Origin: Mycobacterium parmense
Lineage (GTDB): Bacteria; Actinomycetota; Actinomycetes; Mycobacteriales; Mycobacteriaceae
Length of the DNA stretch: 64,000 bases
Assembly (NCBI RefSeq): GCF_010730575.1
Contig: NZ_AP022614.1
Span: 310,001-374,000, forward strand
Direction of reading: 5' to 3'
Shown one piece after another: positions 19,887-27,969 of this stretch. Numbering within the stretch: the stretch's first letter is position 1; each line of letters begins with the position of its first letter. A model generated the notes under the pieces. That model had not been told where the DNA came from, ran no database searches, and worked only from the letters and a program-made list of their open reading frames with translations. The translations under genes and the position numbers were made by a program.

Positions 19887-20561
19887 ATGAGCAGGCGGAA
19901 GGGGCACCCCGCCACCCCGGCGACCCAGACGCCGGGACGGCCGACGTGGGTCGTGGGCGGAGCCACGATTCTCACCTTCGTAGCGTTGCTCTACCTCGTC
20001 GAGCTCATCGACCAGCTGTCGAACCATTCGCTGGATGCCAACGGGATCAGGCCGCTGGAGGCCGACGGGCTCTGGGGAATCATCTTTGCACCCGTCCTGC
20101 ACGCCAGCTGGCAGCACCTCGGGGCCAACACCGGCCCGATGCTGGTGCTCGGGTTCCTCATGACGCTGGCCGGTCTGTCCCGGTTCGTCTGGGCCACCGC
20201 GATCGTCTGGATCCTGGGCGGGTTCGGAACCTGGCTCATCGGCAACCTCGGCAGCGATTGCGGCCCCACCGACCACATCGGGGCATCCGGTCTGATCTTC
20301 GGCTGGCTGGCCTTCCTGATGGTCTTCGGCGTCTTCGTACGCAGGTTCACCGACATCGTTATCGGCCTGGTGGTGTTGCTCATCTACGGCGGCGTCCTGC
20401 TCGGCGCCATGCCGGTGCTCGGCAGGTGCGGGGGCGTGTCGTGGCAGGGGCATTTGTGCGGCGCCATCGCCGGCGTCGTGGCCGCGTATGTGTTGTCCGC
20501 GCCCGAGCGCAAGGCCCGCGCGAGAAGGGGCGGCGCCGGGTCGCCGCGCCCGAGGACATGA
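19887..20561 (+). CDS. rhomboid-family intramembrane serine protease (Rv1337 homologue)
   Basis: 224 residues with six predicted membrane helices. The rhomboid signatures are complete: HLGAN (H77, N81), the GASG nucleophile Ser134, and His189 in [11 protein letters not shown]. It would cleave membrane-protein helices within the bilayer; its substrates are unknown. ATG at 19887 follows GGAGGGCAGCGCAAGG. Its TGA overlaps the murI ATG (ATGA), so translation of the two is coupled. Confidence 0.92.
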   Translation: MSRRKGHPATPATQTPGRPTWVVGGATILTFVALLYLVELIDQLSNHSLDANGIRPLEADGLWGIIFAPVLHASWQHLGANTGPMLVLGFLMTLAGLSRFVWATAIVWILGGFGTWLIGNLGSDCGPTDHIGASGLIFGWLAFLMVFGVFVRRFTDIVIGLVVLLIYGGVLLGAMPVLGRCGGVSWQGHLCGAIAGVVAAYVLSAPERKARARRGGAGSPRPRT

Positions 20562-21373
20562 TCTCCCCGCTAGCGCCCGTCGGAATTTTCGACTCCGGCG
20601 TCGGGGGACTGACCGTCGCGCGGGCGATCATCGATCAACTACCCGACGAGGACATCGTCTATGTCGGTGACACGGGCAACGGCCCCTACGGTCCGCTCAC
20701 CATCCCGGAGGTACGTGCGCACGCGCTGGCCATCGGGGACGACCTCGTCGGCCGCGGCGTCAAGGCTTTGGTGATCGCGTGCAATACCGCATCGGCGGCG
20801 TGCCTGCGGGATGCCCGCGAGCGCTACGACGTGCCCGTCGTCGAGGTGATCCTGCCGGCCGTGCGCCGGGCCGTCGCCACCACCCGCAACGGCCGCATCG
20901 GGGTGATCGGCACGCGGGCGACCATCAACTCGCACGCGTACCAGGACGCCTTCGCCGCCGCCCGCGACACCGAGATCACCGCGGTGGCCTGCCCCCGGTT
21001 CGTCGACTTCGTCGAACGCGGCGTGACCAGCGGACGTCAGGTGCTCGGCCTGGCCGAGGGCTACCTGGAGCCGCTGCAGCGCGCACAGGTGGACACCCTG
21101 GTGCTCGGGTGCACGCACTATCCGTTGCTGTCCGGGCTCATCCAGTTGGCGATGGGTGACAACGTGACGCTGGTGTCCAGCGCCGAGGAGACCGCGAAGG
21201 AGGTGCTTCGGGTCCTCACCGAGCGCGACCTGCTGCGGCCGCATCACGCGCCGCCGGTCACCCGGGTCTTCGAGGCCACCGGCGACCCCGACGCGTTCAC
21301 CGCGCTGGCCGCGCGATTCCTGGGTCCTGCGGTCACGGGAGTGCAGCCGGTCCGCCACGTCCGCGTCGACTAG
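20558..21373 (+). CDS. murI: glutamate racemase
   Basis: 271 residues. It makes D-glutamate for peptidoglycan. Both catalytic Cys are seen, Cys75 (VIACNTASA) and Cys185 ([11 protein letters not shown]), with the N-terminal [12 protein letters not shown] and Asp/His motifs of the two-domain racemase fold. The frame is open far upstream, but ATG at 20558, overlapping the rhomboid stop, gives the exact family N-terminus. The 56-bp tandem repeats begin 15 nt after the stop. Confidence 0.95.
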   Translation: MISPLAPVGIFDSGVGGLTVARAIIDQLPDEDIVYVGDTGNGPYGPLTIPEVRAHALAIGDDLVGRGVKALVIACNTASAACLRDARERYDVPVVEVILPAVRRAVATTRNGRIGVIGTRATINSHAYQDAFAAARDTEITAVACPRFVDFVERGVTSGRQVLGLAEGYLEPLQRAQVDTLVLGCTHYPLLSGLIQLAMGDNVTLVSSAEETAKEVLRVLTERDLLRPHHAPPVTRVFEATGDPDAFTALAARFLGPAVTGVQPVRHVRVD

Positions 21374-21387
21374 TTGTACGAGAAGTT

Positions 21388-21605
21388 TGGCGACCCGCTT
21401 CGCCCGGCTGCGCCGCGCTCGCGATCGCCACGGGGTTCGATGGTGGCGACCCGCTTCGCCCGGCTGCGCCGCGCTCGCGATCGCCACGGGGTTCGATGGT
21501 GGCGACCCGCTTCGCCCGGCTGCGCCGCGCTCGCGATCGCCACGGGGTTCGATGGTGGCGACCCGCTTCGCCCGGCTGCGCCGCGCTCGCGATCGCCACG
21601 GGGCC
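21388..21605. repeat. tandem repeat, 4 copies of a 56-bp unit (VNTR-like)
   Basis: Copies begin at 21388, 21444, 21500 and 21556. The first three are full 56-mers, and the last stops after CACGGGG near 21605. I see no base differences between copies apart from the ends. The unit is very GC-rich and includes GCTCGCGATCGCC, with a palindromic GCGATCGC. The period and the intergenic location resemble mycobacterial MIRU-VNTR loci. 56 is not a multiple of 3, so each copy gained or lost shifts any frame crossing it. Copies carry an ATG (TTCGATGG) that opens spurious frames toward the next gene. Confidence 0.93.
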
Positions 21606-21624
21606 CGAGATTCTCATCACACCA

Positions 21625-22452
21625 ATGCGGCGATGTTTTCGTCATCGCTGGATCGGGCATGGCACAGTAGTGTTCGTGCGAATAACCGTGCTGGGCTGCT
21701 CAGGCAGCGTCGTGGGCCCGGATTCGCCGGCGTCCGGTTATCTGCTGCGGGCGCCCGACACCCCACCGCTGGTGCTCGACTTCGGCGGCGGTGTGCTCGG
21801 CGCGCTGCAGCGCTATGCCGACCCCAGCTCGGTGCACGTGCTCCTGTCTCACCTGCACGCCGACCACTGCCTGGACATGCCGGGCCTGTTCGTGTGGCGG
21901 CGCTATCATCCGTCGCGCCCGGACGGCAAGGCGCTGTTGTACGGGCCCAGCGACACCTGGTCGCGGCTGGGCGCGGCGTCGTCTCCTTACGGCGGTGAGA
22001 TCGACGACTGCTCTGACATCTTCGACGTCCGCCACTGGGTCGACAACGAGCCGGTGACGTTCGGGGCGCTCACCGTCCTCCCGCGCGTGGTGGCCCATCC
22101 GACCGAGTCCTACGGCATGAGGATCACCGATCCCTCCGGGGCGTCGTTCGTCTACAGCGGCGACACCGGCGCCTGCGACCAGCTCGTCGAGCTGGCCCGC
22201 GACGCCGACGTATTCCTCTGCGAGGCATCCTGGACGCATTCCCCCGATCGCCCGCCCGCGCTGCATCTGTCGGGTACCGAGGCGGGGCGCACCGCGGCGC
22301 TGGCCGGAGTCCGTGAGTTGCTGCTCACGCACATCCCGCCGTGGACCTCGCGGGAGGACGTCATCAGCGAGGCCAAGGCGGAGTTCGACGGGCCGGTGCA
22401 CGCGGTGGTGTGCGGTGAGACATTCGACATCCGCCGCTCGGAGCGGGTCTGA
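21625..22452 (+). CDS. metallo-beta-lactamase-fold cyclic nucleotide phosphodiesterase (Rv1339 homologue)
   Basis: 275 residues from ATG at 21625 (MRRCFRHRW), which matches the annotated N-terminus of Rv1339. GTG at 21676 (VRITVLGCSGS) would give the compact fold and is a real alternative, as neither has a good ribosome site. The metal motif is LSHLHADHCLD, with further ligands in GDTGACD and HIPPW. Rv1339 is reported to be an atypical class II phosphodiesterase that lowers cAMP. Upstream frames run into the 56-bp repeats, so the effective 5' end may vary with copy number. Confidence 0.9.
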   Translation: MRRCFRHRWIGHGTVVFVRITVLGCSGSVVGPDSPASGYLLRAPDTPPLVLDFGGGVLGALQRYADPSSVHVLLSHLHADHCLDMPGLFVWRRYHPSRPDGKALLYGPSDTWSRLGAASSPYGGEIDDCSDIFDVRHWVDNEPVTFGALTVLPRVVAHPTESYGMRITDPSGASFVYSGDTGACDQLVELARDADVFLCEASWTHSPDRPPALHLSGTEAGRTAALAGVRELLLTHIPPWTSREDVISEAKAEFDGPVHAVVCGETFDIRRSERV

Positions 22453-22514
22453 GCCAACCGCGAGCGCTGATCGCCCGTGCGTCGGCGGTTGAGGCGTTGG
22501 CCTAGGGTTACTGC

Positions 22515-23294
22515 GTGTCCAGAAGAGAAGACGGCCGTCTCGACGACGAACTGCGGCCCGTGGTCATCACCCGCGGGTTCACCGATCACCCGGCGGGGTC
22601 GGTATTGATCGAATTCGGCGGCACCAAGGTCATGTGCACCGCCAGCGTCACCGAGGGCGTGCCCCGGTGGCGTAAGGGCTCCGGTCTGGGCTGGCTGACC
22701 GCGGAGTACGCGATGCTGCCGTCGGCCACGCACACCCGTTCCGACCGCGAATCCGTGAAGGGGCGCCTCAGCGGTCGCACGCAGGAGATCAGCCGGCTGA
22801 TCGGCCGGTCGCTGCGCGCCTGCATCGACCTTGCGGCACTGGGCGAGAACACCATTGCGGTCGACTGCGATGTGTTGCAGGCCGACGGGGGGACCCGCAC
22901 CGCGGCGATCACCGGTGCCTACGTGGCGCTGGCGGACGCCGTCACCTATCTGTCGGCTGCCCGCAAACTGTCGGATCCCCGGCCGTTGTCGTGTGCCATC
23001 GCGGCGGTCAGCGTCGGTGTGGTCGACGGCCGCATCCGGGTCGACCTGCCCTACGAGGAGGACTCGCGCGCCGAGGTCGACATGAACGTCGTCGCCACCG
23101 ACACCGGGACGCTGGTGGAGGTCCAGGGCACCGGTGAGGGCGCGACGTTCCCACGTTCGACGCTGGACAAGCTGCTCGATGCGGCGCTGGGCGCCTGCGA
23201 CAAGCTGTTCGCCGCGCAGCGCGACGCGCTGGCGCTCCCGTATCCGCGTGAGCTGCCCGCTGGTCCTCCCCAGCCGAAGGCGTTCGGCAGCTGA
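22515..23294 (+). CDS. rph: ribonuclease PH
   Basis: 259 residues from GTG at 22515. A phosphorolytic 3'-5' exoribonuclease that trims tRNA 3' ends. One RNase PH domain with the typical [12 protein letters not shown], phosphate-binding [16 protein letters not shown] and [16 protein letters not shown] stretches. The C-terminus is short and Pro-rich ([13 protein letters not shown]). Its TGA forms a CTGA overlap with the likely CTG start of rdgB. Confidence 0.95.
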   Translation: MSRREDGRLDDELRPVVITRGFTDHPAGSVLIEFGGTKVMCTASVTEGVPRWRKGSGLGWLTAEYAMLPSATHTRSDRESVKGRLSGRTQEISRLIGRSLRACIDLAALGENTIAVDCDVLQADGGTRTAAITGAYVALADAVTYLSAARKLSDPRPLSCAIAAVSVGVVDGRIRVDLPYEEDSRAEVDMNVVATDTGTLVEVQGTGEGATFPRSTLDKLLDAALGACDKLFAAQRDALALPYPRELPAGPPQPKAFGS

Positions 23295-23893
23295 CCCGGC
23301 TGCTGGTCGCCAGCCGCAACCGGAAGAAGCTGGCCGAGTTGCGTCGGGTGCTCGACGGCGCCGGCCTGACGGGGTTGACGCTGGTGTCGCTCGACGACGT
23401 GCCGCCGTTCGAGGAGGCACCCGAAAGCGGCGCAACCTTCGAGGACAACGCGTTGGCCAAAGCGCGCGACGCGTTCGCCGCGACCGGGCTGGCCGCCGTG
23501 GCCGACGACTCAGGTCTCGAGGTGGACGCGCTGCGCGGCATGCCGGGGGTGCTGTCGGCACGCTGGGCCGGCCGCCACGGCGACGACGCCGCCAACACCG
23601 CGTTGCTGCTAAGCCAGTTGCGCGACGTGCCCGACGAGCGCCGCGGCGCGGCCTTCGTATCCGCCTGCGCGCTGGTGTCGGCGTCCGGCGAAGTCGTCGT
23701 GCGCGGCGAGTGGCCCGGGAGCATCGTGCGCGAGCCCCGCGGCGACGGCGGATTCGGCTACGACCCGGTCTTCGTCCCCGACGGTTCCGACCGCACGGCG
23801 GCGCAGCTGCGCCCCGCGGAGAAGGACGCGGTGTCACATCGCGGCCGGGCGCTCGCGCTGCTGGTGCCGGCGCTGCGCGACCTGGCGGGTTAG
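23291..23893 (+). CDS. rdgB: RdgB/HAM1 dITP/XTP pyrophosphatase, probable CTG start
   Basis: 200 residues if read from CTG at 23291. It removes deaminated purine nucleoside triphosphates (ITP, dITP, XTP). The substrate motif SRNRKK (S8, N10, K13) lies upstream of the first canonical start (TTG 23339), so that TTG cannot be the true start. From the stop at 23249 to 23339 there is no ATG, GTG or TTG in frame. CTG at 23291 overlaps the rph stop as CTGA and aligns with the M. tuberculosis start region. Other motifs: [25 protein letters not shown] and [13 protein letters not shown]. Confidence 0.88.
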   Translation: MTRLLVASRNRKKLAELRRVLDGAGLTGLTLVSLDDVPPFEEAPESGATFEDNALAKARDAFAATGLAAVADDSGLEVDALRGMPGVLSARWAGRHGDDAANTALLLSQLRDVPDERRGAAFVSACALVSASGEVVVRGEWPGSIVREPRGDGGFGYDPVFVPDGSDRTAAQLRPAEKDAVSHRGRALALLVPALRDLAG

Positions 23894-23929
23894 CGGCCCG
23901 CCGAAGAAGCCAGTGTCACGCTCGCTTTC

Positions 23930-24280
23930 CTAGAGCCCGAAGCGCGCCTTGACGTCCTTGGTCTGGAAGTGCTCGACGATGATGCCCAGCAGCGGGATGG
24001 TGCCGGACAGCAGAACGCCGACCGTCTTGCCGATCGGCCACCTGACCTTGATCGCAAGGTTGAACGCCGTCAGCACGTAGAGGAAGTAGACCCAGCCGTG
24101 GACGACCTCGATCCACCGGATCTCGTGGTGGAACACCAGGTGCGAGACGATCTCGTAGCACAGCGCGATCAGCCACAGCCCCGTCGTCCACGCCATCACC
24201 CGGTAGCCGAGCAGGGCGGTGCGGATCTTCTCGACCGGGGCCGCCGCGGCCGGGGCTCCGGGGGTGTCGGGTGTGGTCAT
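23930..24280 (-). CDS. DUF3817 membrane protein (Rv1342c homologue)
   Basis: 116 residues with three predicted membrane helices (about 27-50, 58-78 and 85-102). The signature EIRWIEVVHGWVYFLYVLTAFNLAIKVRWP belongs to DUF3817. Function is unknown. ATG at 24280 overlaps the lprD stop (ATGA), so the two are translationally coupled, as in Rv1343c-Rv1342c. The longer open frame upstream is antisense or tRNA sequence. It converges on rdgB with 36 nt between the stops. Confidence 0.88.
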   Translation of the reverse strand: MTTPDTPGAPAAAAPVEKIRTALLGYRVMAWTTGLWLIALCYEIVSHLVFHHEIRWIEVVHGWVYFLYVLTAFNLAIKVRWPIGKTVGVLLSGTIPLLGIIVEHFQTKDVKARFGL

Positions 24281-24669
24281 GCGGTGGTCCTGTTCTGCTT
24301 TTCGGAGTCGCGCTTCGCGAGCTCGGCCAGGTAGGCGTTGTACTCGCGCAGCGCGGGATCGTCGGTCGGTTGTGGTGCGGCCTTCGGGCGCTCGGGCAGC
24401 AGGCCGGCGGGGATCTCGGTGACGGCGGCCGCCGGGTGCGGCTCGGGCGGCGCCTCTTCGTAACGGACGAACTTGCGGTACGCGTAGACGCAGAACCAGG
24501 CGAACAGCGGCCACTGCAACGCGTAGCCGAGGTTCTGGAAGTCGCCCGACGGCGACTGGAACCTGGTCCACTGCCACCAGCCCAACGCCAGGCAGCCGCA
24601 GGCGGCGACGATCACCAAGGCGATCAGCGCGGGTCTGCGCCGACGCCTCCGAACGGCCTGAGTGGACAC
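24277..24669 (-). CDS. lprD: LprD-like membrane/lipoprotein
   Basis: 130 residues from GTG at 24669. A basic N-terminus (RRRRRRPALIALVIVAACG) leads into a hydrophobic segment with a possible lipobox VAAC. A second hydrophobic helix, LQWPLFAWFCVYAYRKFVRYEE, follows, so the protein may be membrane-spanning rather than a true lipoprotein. The C-terminal third is charged (LREYNAYLAELAKRDSEKQNRTTA). It keeps the Rv1343c position and marks the last gene collinear with M. tuberculosis before the tRNA. Confidence 0.85.
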   Translation of the reverse strand: MSTQAVRRRRRRPALIALVIVAACGCLALGWWQWTRFQSPSGDFQNLGYALQWPLFAWFCVYAYRKFVRYEEAPPEPHPAAAVTEIPAGLLPERPKAAPQPTDDPALREYNAYLAELAKRDSEKQNRTTA

Positions 24670-24756
24670 CCCATGAAGGTACCGCGCGCGGGTGGCGCGG
24701 TCGGTGTGACGTGATGACGACCGGGGACCCGACAGAGCGATAGGATCGCTGAGCGC

Positions 24757-24839
24757 GCGGGCGTGGCGAAATGGCATACGCGATGGCTTTAGGTGCCATT
24801 GCTCGAAAGAGCGTGAGGGTTCGAGTCCCTCCGCCCGCA
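24757..24839 (+). tRNA. tRNA-Leu (anticodon UAG)
   Basis: 83 nt with a complete class II cloverleaf. The acceptor stem GCGGGCG (24757-24763) pairs with CGCCCGC (24832-24838), followed by discriminator A. Anticodon stem ATGGC/GCCAT encloses the loop TTTAGGT with TAG at 24790-24792. A long variable arm (TGCTCGAAAGAGCG) and the T arm GAGGGTTCGAGTCCCTC follow. The 3' CCA is not encoded. It sits where collinearity with M. tuberculosis ends; tRNA 3' ends are frequent integration sites, but no repeat of its 3' end is seen nearby. Confidence 0.95.
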
Positions 24840-24889
24840 CCGATTCGACGAAATCGTTTGAGGCGTCGGGGGCGTCAGGGCGTCGTCGG

Positions 24890-25057
24890 TCAGCCGTTGC
24901 AACGCCCAGGTCGTTGCCCACGCACCGCGGCGCGGCCATGTTGTTCGAGGTGTTGGAAGTGCTCGTCGCAGCCGCACAGGCCGTCCCTCGTCTGGCGGGT
25001 GGCCTCCGTCGCGTGGCCGTCTTCGATGCAGATGGCACAGGGAACAACGATGGACAT
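24890..25057 (-). CDS. possible small Cys-rich protein
   Basis: 55 residues from ATG at 25057. It holds CAIC, CGC and a nearby CDEHFQHLEQH cluster that could bind zinc. The same frame is open to 25186, but the added N-terminus is Pro/Ala-rich and unconvincing. There is no strong ribosome site. It is the only protein-like frame in the 620 bases between the tRNA and the siderophore-interacting gene. It resembles small mycobacterial zinc-finger hypotheticals, and may be spurious. Confidence 0.42.
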   Translation of the reverse strand: MSIVVPCAICIEDGHATEATRQTRDGLCGCDEHFQHLEQHGRAAVRGQRPGRCNG

Positions 25058-25368
25058 GCGATCGAGCGGTGTGCTCGTCGTACGGGCGGCGGGTGGACGG
25101 CAAGGCGCACCACGCGCAGACAACCGGGGCGGCGGGGCGTCGGTCGCAGCACCAGGCGGGGGCGCAGAGAGACTGGAGCTGGCCATGGTTCACCTCGACT
25201 GTCGGTCCCGCGCCCGACCGGGCGGATGAGCCTATCGTTTCAGCGAGTCCGCGCGCGGGCACGAGTAGCGCGCTACCTGAAAGCGGCCGGCCGTGCCACC
25301 TATGACCAGGTAGCCGAAGGTGATTCGAGCGCACAGGCCCGCAGTGCCGCCTCACCCGAGGTTTGACC
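25058..25368. other. intergenic stretch, nothing convincing
   Basis: Between the small Cys-rich frame and the IdeR box. Several GC-rich frames are open on both strands, but none has a ribosome site together with a recognisable family. I see no repeat or hairpin worth reporting. Confidence 0.4.
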
Positions 25369-25387
25369 TTTGGTAAGGCAACCCTTA
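25369..25387 (+). promoter_or_regulatory. IdeR iron box
   Basis: TTTGGTAAGGCAACCCTTA matches 14 of 19 positions of the IdeR/DtxR consensus TTAGGTTAGGCTAACCTAA, with the central GGC core kept. It lies 75 nt upstream of the ATG of the siderophore-interacting protein. Iron-loaded IdeR would repress that gene when iron is plentiful. Confidence 0.75.
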
Positions 25388-25462
25388 GTTTGTGGGAGTG
25401 GCCTACCGGACCGAAGTATGTTGCCGTGTGCCCGCTCGCAGCGTCCGGGGGGAGGGGCGCTG

Positions 25463-26311
25463 ATGGCACGCGGCTTTCAGGGTGTGGTGCTGCGCAGCTT
25501 CGGTGCCCGCGACCACACGGCGACGGTGATCGAAACCGTACGCATCGCTCCGCACGTCGTGCGGATCCGGATGGCCTCGCCGACGTTGTTCGACGATGCG
25601 CGGGCCGAACCCGCGGCGTGGCTGCGGTTCTGGTTTCCCGATCCGGACGGTTCGAAGGCGGAATTCCAGCGCGCCTACACCATCTCCGAAGCGGACGCCT
25701 GCAGCGGCCGCTTCGCCGTCGACGTCGTGCTGCACGATCCGGCGGGCCCGGCGTCGCTGTGGGCGCGCAGCGTGGAGCCGGGCGCGACCATCGTGGCGAT
25801 GTCGCTGATGGGCTCGTCGCGATTTGCCGCGCCCAACCCGCAGCCGGCCGGGTACCTGCTCATCGGTGACTCGGCGTCGGTCCCGGGAATGAACGGGATC
25901 GTCGGGGTCGTGCCCGACGACGTCCCGATCGAGATGTACCTCGAGCAGCACCACGACGACGACACCCGCATTCCGCTCGCGCAGCACCCTCGGCTGCGGG
26001 TGCGCTGGGTTGCCCGGCGCGACGAGAAGTCGCTCGCCGCGGCCATCGATGCCCGCGATTGGTCGGACTGGTATGTCTGGGCGACGCCCGAAGCCAAGAC
26101 GCTCAAGCACGTACGGCTGCGGCTGCGCGACGAGTTCGGCGTCCCCAAGTCGGCCGTTCACGCCCAGGCCTACTGGACCGCCGGCCGCGAGATGGGCATC
26201 CGGCGGGGCGACGAACCGGAGACCGCCGGGAACGCACCGGCACGCGGGTGGTCGTTGCGGCGAATTCTCGCGCCGGCGACGCGGGCCGACCGCCCAGCGG
26301 AATCCGGCTGA
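25463..26311 (+). CDS. siderophore-interacting protein (FAD-dependent ferric-siderophore reductase family)
   Basis: 282 residues from ATG at 25463 with a strong GGGGGGAGGGG site. An N-terminal FAD-binding barrel with RAYTIS (R70-Y72-T73) is followed by the SIP C-terminal domain (about 135-250, [18 protein letters not shown]). The family reduces ferric siderophores with NAD(P)H in the cytoplasm to release iron. The IdeR box upstream makes it iron-repressed. It is related to mycobacterial ViuB-type proteins and the SIP domain of IrtA. Here it occupies the place after lprD where M. tuberculosis has the mbt-2 genes. Confidence 0.9.
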   Translation: MARGFQGVVLRSFGARDHTATVIETVRIAPHVVRIRMASPTLFDDARAEPAAWLRFWFPDPDGSKAEFQRAYTISEADACSGRFAVDVVLHDPAGPASLWARSVEPGATIVAMSLMGSSRFAAPNPQPAGYLLIGDSASVPGMNGIVGVVPDDVPIEMYLEQHHDDDTRIPLAQHPRLRVRWVARRDEKSLAAAIDARDWSDWYVWATPEAKTLKHVRLRLRDEFGVPKSAVHAQAYWTAGREMGIRRGDEPETAGNAPARGWSLRRILAPATRADRPAESG

Positions 26312-26402
26312 CCGGCTCACCACAGCCGGCCGCAGCGCTTGCCGTATGCCTTACTGTTTGTCGGGCGGGTACAGCTGTCGGAGTGCGGGAGGCATGTTTG
26401 CA

Positions 26403-27479
26403 ATGAGTGCGGTGGTCTCGATTCCGCGGTCTCCGGGTGACGTGACGGCCGAATGGCTGTCGGCCGCGCTCAGCGAGAACCGCCCACCTGTCGAGGTTGG
26501 CGAGGTCGAGGTGGTCGCCATCGGCACCGGACAGACCGGAGCGACGTACCGGGTGACGGTCAGGTACGCGACGGACCCGGGGGATCTCCCGTCGACGTAC
26601 GTCATCAAGCTGCCCGCCCAGGACGACACCGTGCGCGATCGGGTGACCGTCGGATACCGCAGCGAGTGCGCGTTCTACGCCTCGGTGGTCGACCAGGTGG
26701 CCGTGCCGGCGCCGCAGTGCTTCTACTGCGAGATCGCCGAAGACGCCATGGATTACGCGCTGTTGCTCGCCGACCAGGCGCCCGCGGTCCAGGGCGATCA
26801 GATCGCCGGGTGCGGCGAGCGGGAGGCGCGGCTCGCGGTGACGGCCCTCGCCGGGCTGCACGGGCCGAGCTGGTGCGAGCCGATGTGGCTGGATTTTCCC
26901 GGCATCGCGTTCGCGCGACCCGATGAGGCCGGCGCCGGCGGCATGGGTGAGGTGGCGAAGATGAGCGCCCAGATCACGCTCGACAAGCTGGGTGACCGCA
27001 TGACCTCCGAAGACCGCGAAACCTTTTGGCTTGCAATGGGTTTGGTAGGTCCGTGGCTGTTGACCGAGTACGATCGGTTCGCCTTGCTGCACGGCGACTA
27101 CCGCCTGGACAACTTGTTGTTCGATCCGGACCGCACCCGGGTCAGTGTCGTCGACTGGCAGACGCTCGGCGTTGGCCTGCCGGCCCGGGATCTCGCCTAC
27201 TTCACCGCGACCAGCCTCAACTCGCAACTGCGCGCGGAACTGGAGGCGGACCTGGTCGCCGCCTATCACACGGCGTTGTGCAGCTGCGGGGTCACCGACT
27301 ACGACCGCGAAACCTGTTGGCGTGACTACCGGCTCGGCGTGCTGCAGGCACCGCTGATCTCGGCGCTCGGGTTTGCCTTCGCGGCCGCCACCGAGCGCGG
27401 GGACGACATGGTGCTGACCATGCTTCGCCGTGGGTGCCGGGCCATCCGCGAACTCGGGACGCTGGACCTGATCGGCTGA
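26403..27479 (+). CDS. APH/choline-kinase-like phosphotransferase
   Basis: 358 residues from ATG at 26403; GGGAGG is 9 nt upstream. An ATG at 26394 is too close to that site. A protein-kinase-like fold with an N-lobe (VVAIGTGQTGATYRVTVRY, then YVIKLPA with the lysine) and catalytic loop LLHGDYRLDNLLFD (HGDxxxxN), plus the metal Asp in VVDWQTLG. Close relatives in mycobacteria occur beside acyl-CoA dehydrogenase genes and have unknown substrates. No sign that it confers drug resistance. It converges on the PPOX gene with 4 nt between. Confidence 0.85.
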   Translation: MSAVVSIPRSPGDVTAEWLSAALSENRPPVEVGEVEVVAIGTGQTGATYRVTVRYATDPGDLPSTYVIKLPAQDDTVRDRVTVGYRSECAFYASVVDQVAVPAPQCFYCEIAEDAMDYALLLADQAPAVQGDQIAGCGEREARLAVTALAGLHGPSWCEPMWLDFPGIAFARPDEAGAGGMGEVAKMSAQITLDKLGDRMTSEDRETFWLAMGLVGPWLLTEYDRFALLHGDYRLDNLLFDPDRTRVSVVDWQTLGVGLPARDLAYFTATSLNSQLRAELEADLVAAYHTALCSCGVTDYDRETCWRDYRLGVLQAPLISALGFAFAAATERGDDMVLTMLRRGCRAIRELGTLDLIG

Positions 27480-27483
27480 GGAT

Positions 27484-27912
27484 TTAGAGCTCGTCCGAGA
27501 AGTCGGCGCTGAGCCAGCGGTCGGGGCGGATGGTGAACAGCACCTCTTCCTGACCCTCGAGGCTGCGGACGAAAGCGGGCCCGGCCTCCTCGCCGAGGTA
27601 CCGGATGGCGATGGCTTCCTGCAGATCCACCGGGGCCGGGAGGGTGGTGTCGACGACCGTCCCCTCCACCACCACGTATTGATAGGGCAGATCCTCGCGC
27701 TGGACGACGAGCGTGACGGCGCCCGCCTGCCGGATGAGCCGGGCCTTGCGACTCGACGCCCCGGTCATGATCCGGACGTTCCCGCCCGGCGTGTAGTCGT
27801 ACCAGATCGGGACGCTGGCCGGGGGCCGCCCATCGGCGGCCGCTACCGACAACACGGCGACATGCTTGGCCGCCAGGAACTGCTGACGCTCGGTTTCGGT
27901 GAAGCTCTTCAT
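27484..27912 (-). CDS. PPOX/FDOR-fold flavin- or F420-binding protein
   Basis: 142 residues from ATG at 27912 (a GTG two codons earlier is possible). A split-barrel fold of the pyridoxamine-phosphate-oxidase-like superfamily: FLAAKHVAVLSVAAADGRPPASVPIWYDY, then IMTGASSRKARLIRQAGAVTLVVQ and YVVVEGTVV. In actinobacteria such proteins bind FMN, F420 or haem breakdown products and reduce diverse small molecules. The cofactor cannot be settled from sequence. It lies upstream of the leftward SDR-ACAD block but on its own side. Confidence 0.82.
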   Translation of the reverse strand: MKSFTETERQQFLAAKHVAVLSVAAADGRPPASVPIWYDYTPGGNVRIMTGASSRKARLIRQAGAVTLVVQREDLPYQYVVVEGTVVDTTLPAPVDLQEAIAIRYLGEEAGPAFVRSLEGQEEVLFTIRPDRWLSADFSDEL

Positions 27913-27969
27913 GTGCACTTCAAACGGCCGTCCCGGCCGCCTATTCCCGAGCCCCGCGCGCTTGCGCGT

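Noticed and set aside
21388..21605. CRISPR array
   Set aside because: The units are directly adjacent with no spacers, and there are no cas genes nearby.
21387..21998. Proteins encoded within the 56-bp repeats
   Set aside because: The frames arise from the repeats' GC content and shift with each 56-bp copy; no ribosome sites.
22152..23837. A 561-residue minus frame across the phosphodiesterase, rph and rdgB genes
   Set aside because: Covers three well supported plus-strand genes and is Arg/Pro-rich with no family likeness.
26403..27479. Aminoglycoside-resistance gene
   Set aside because: The kinase fold is shared with many APH-like proteins of mycobacterial lipid loci; no resistance-specific features are visible.
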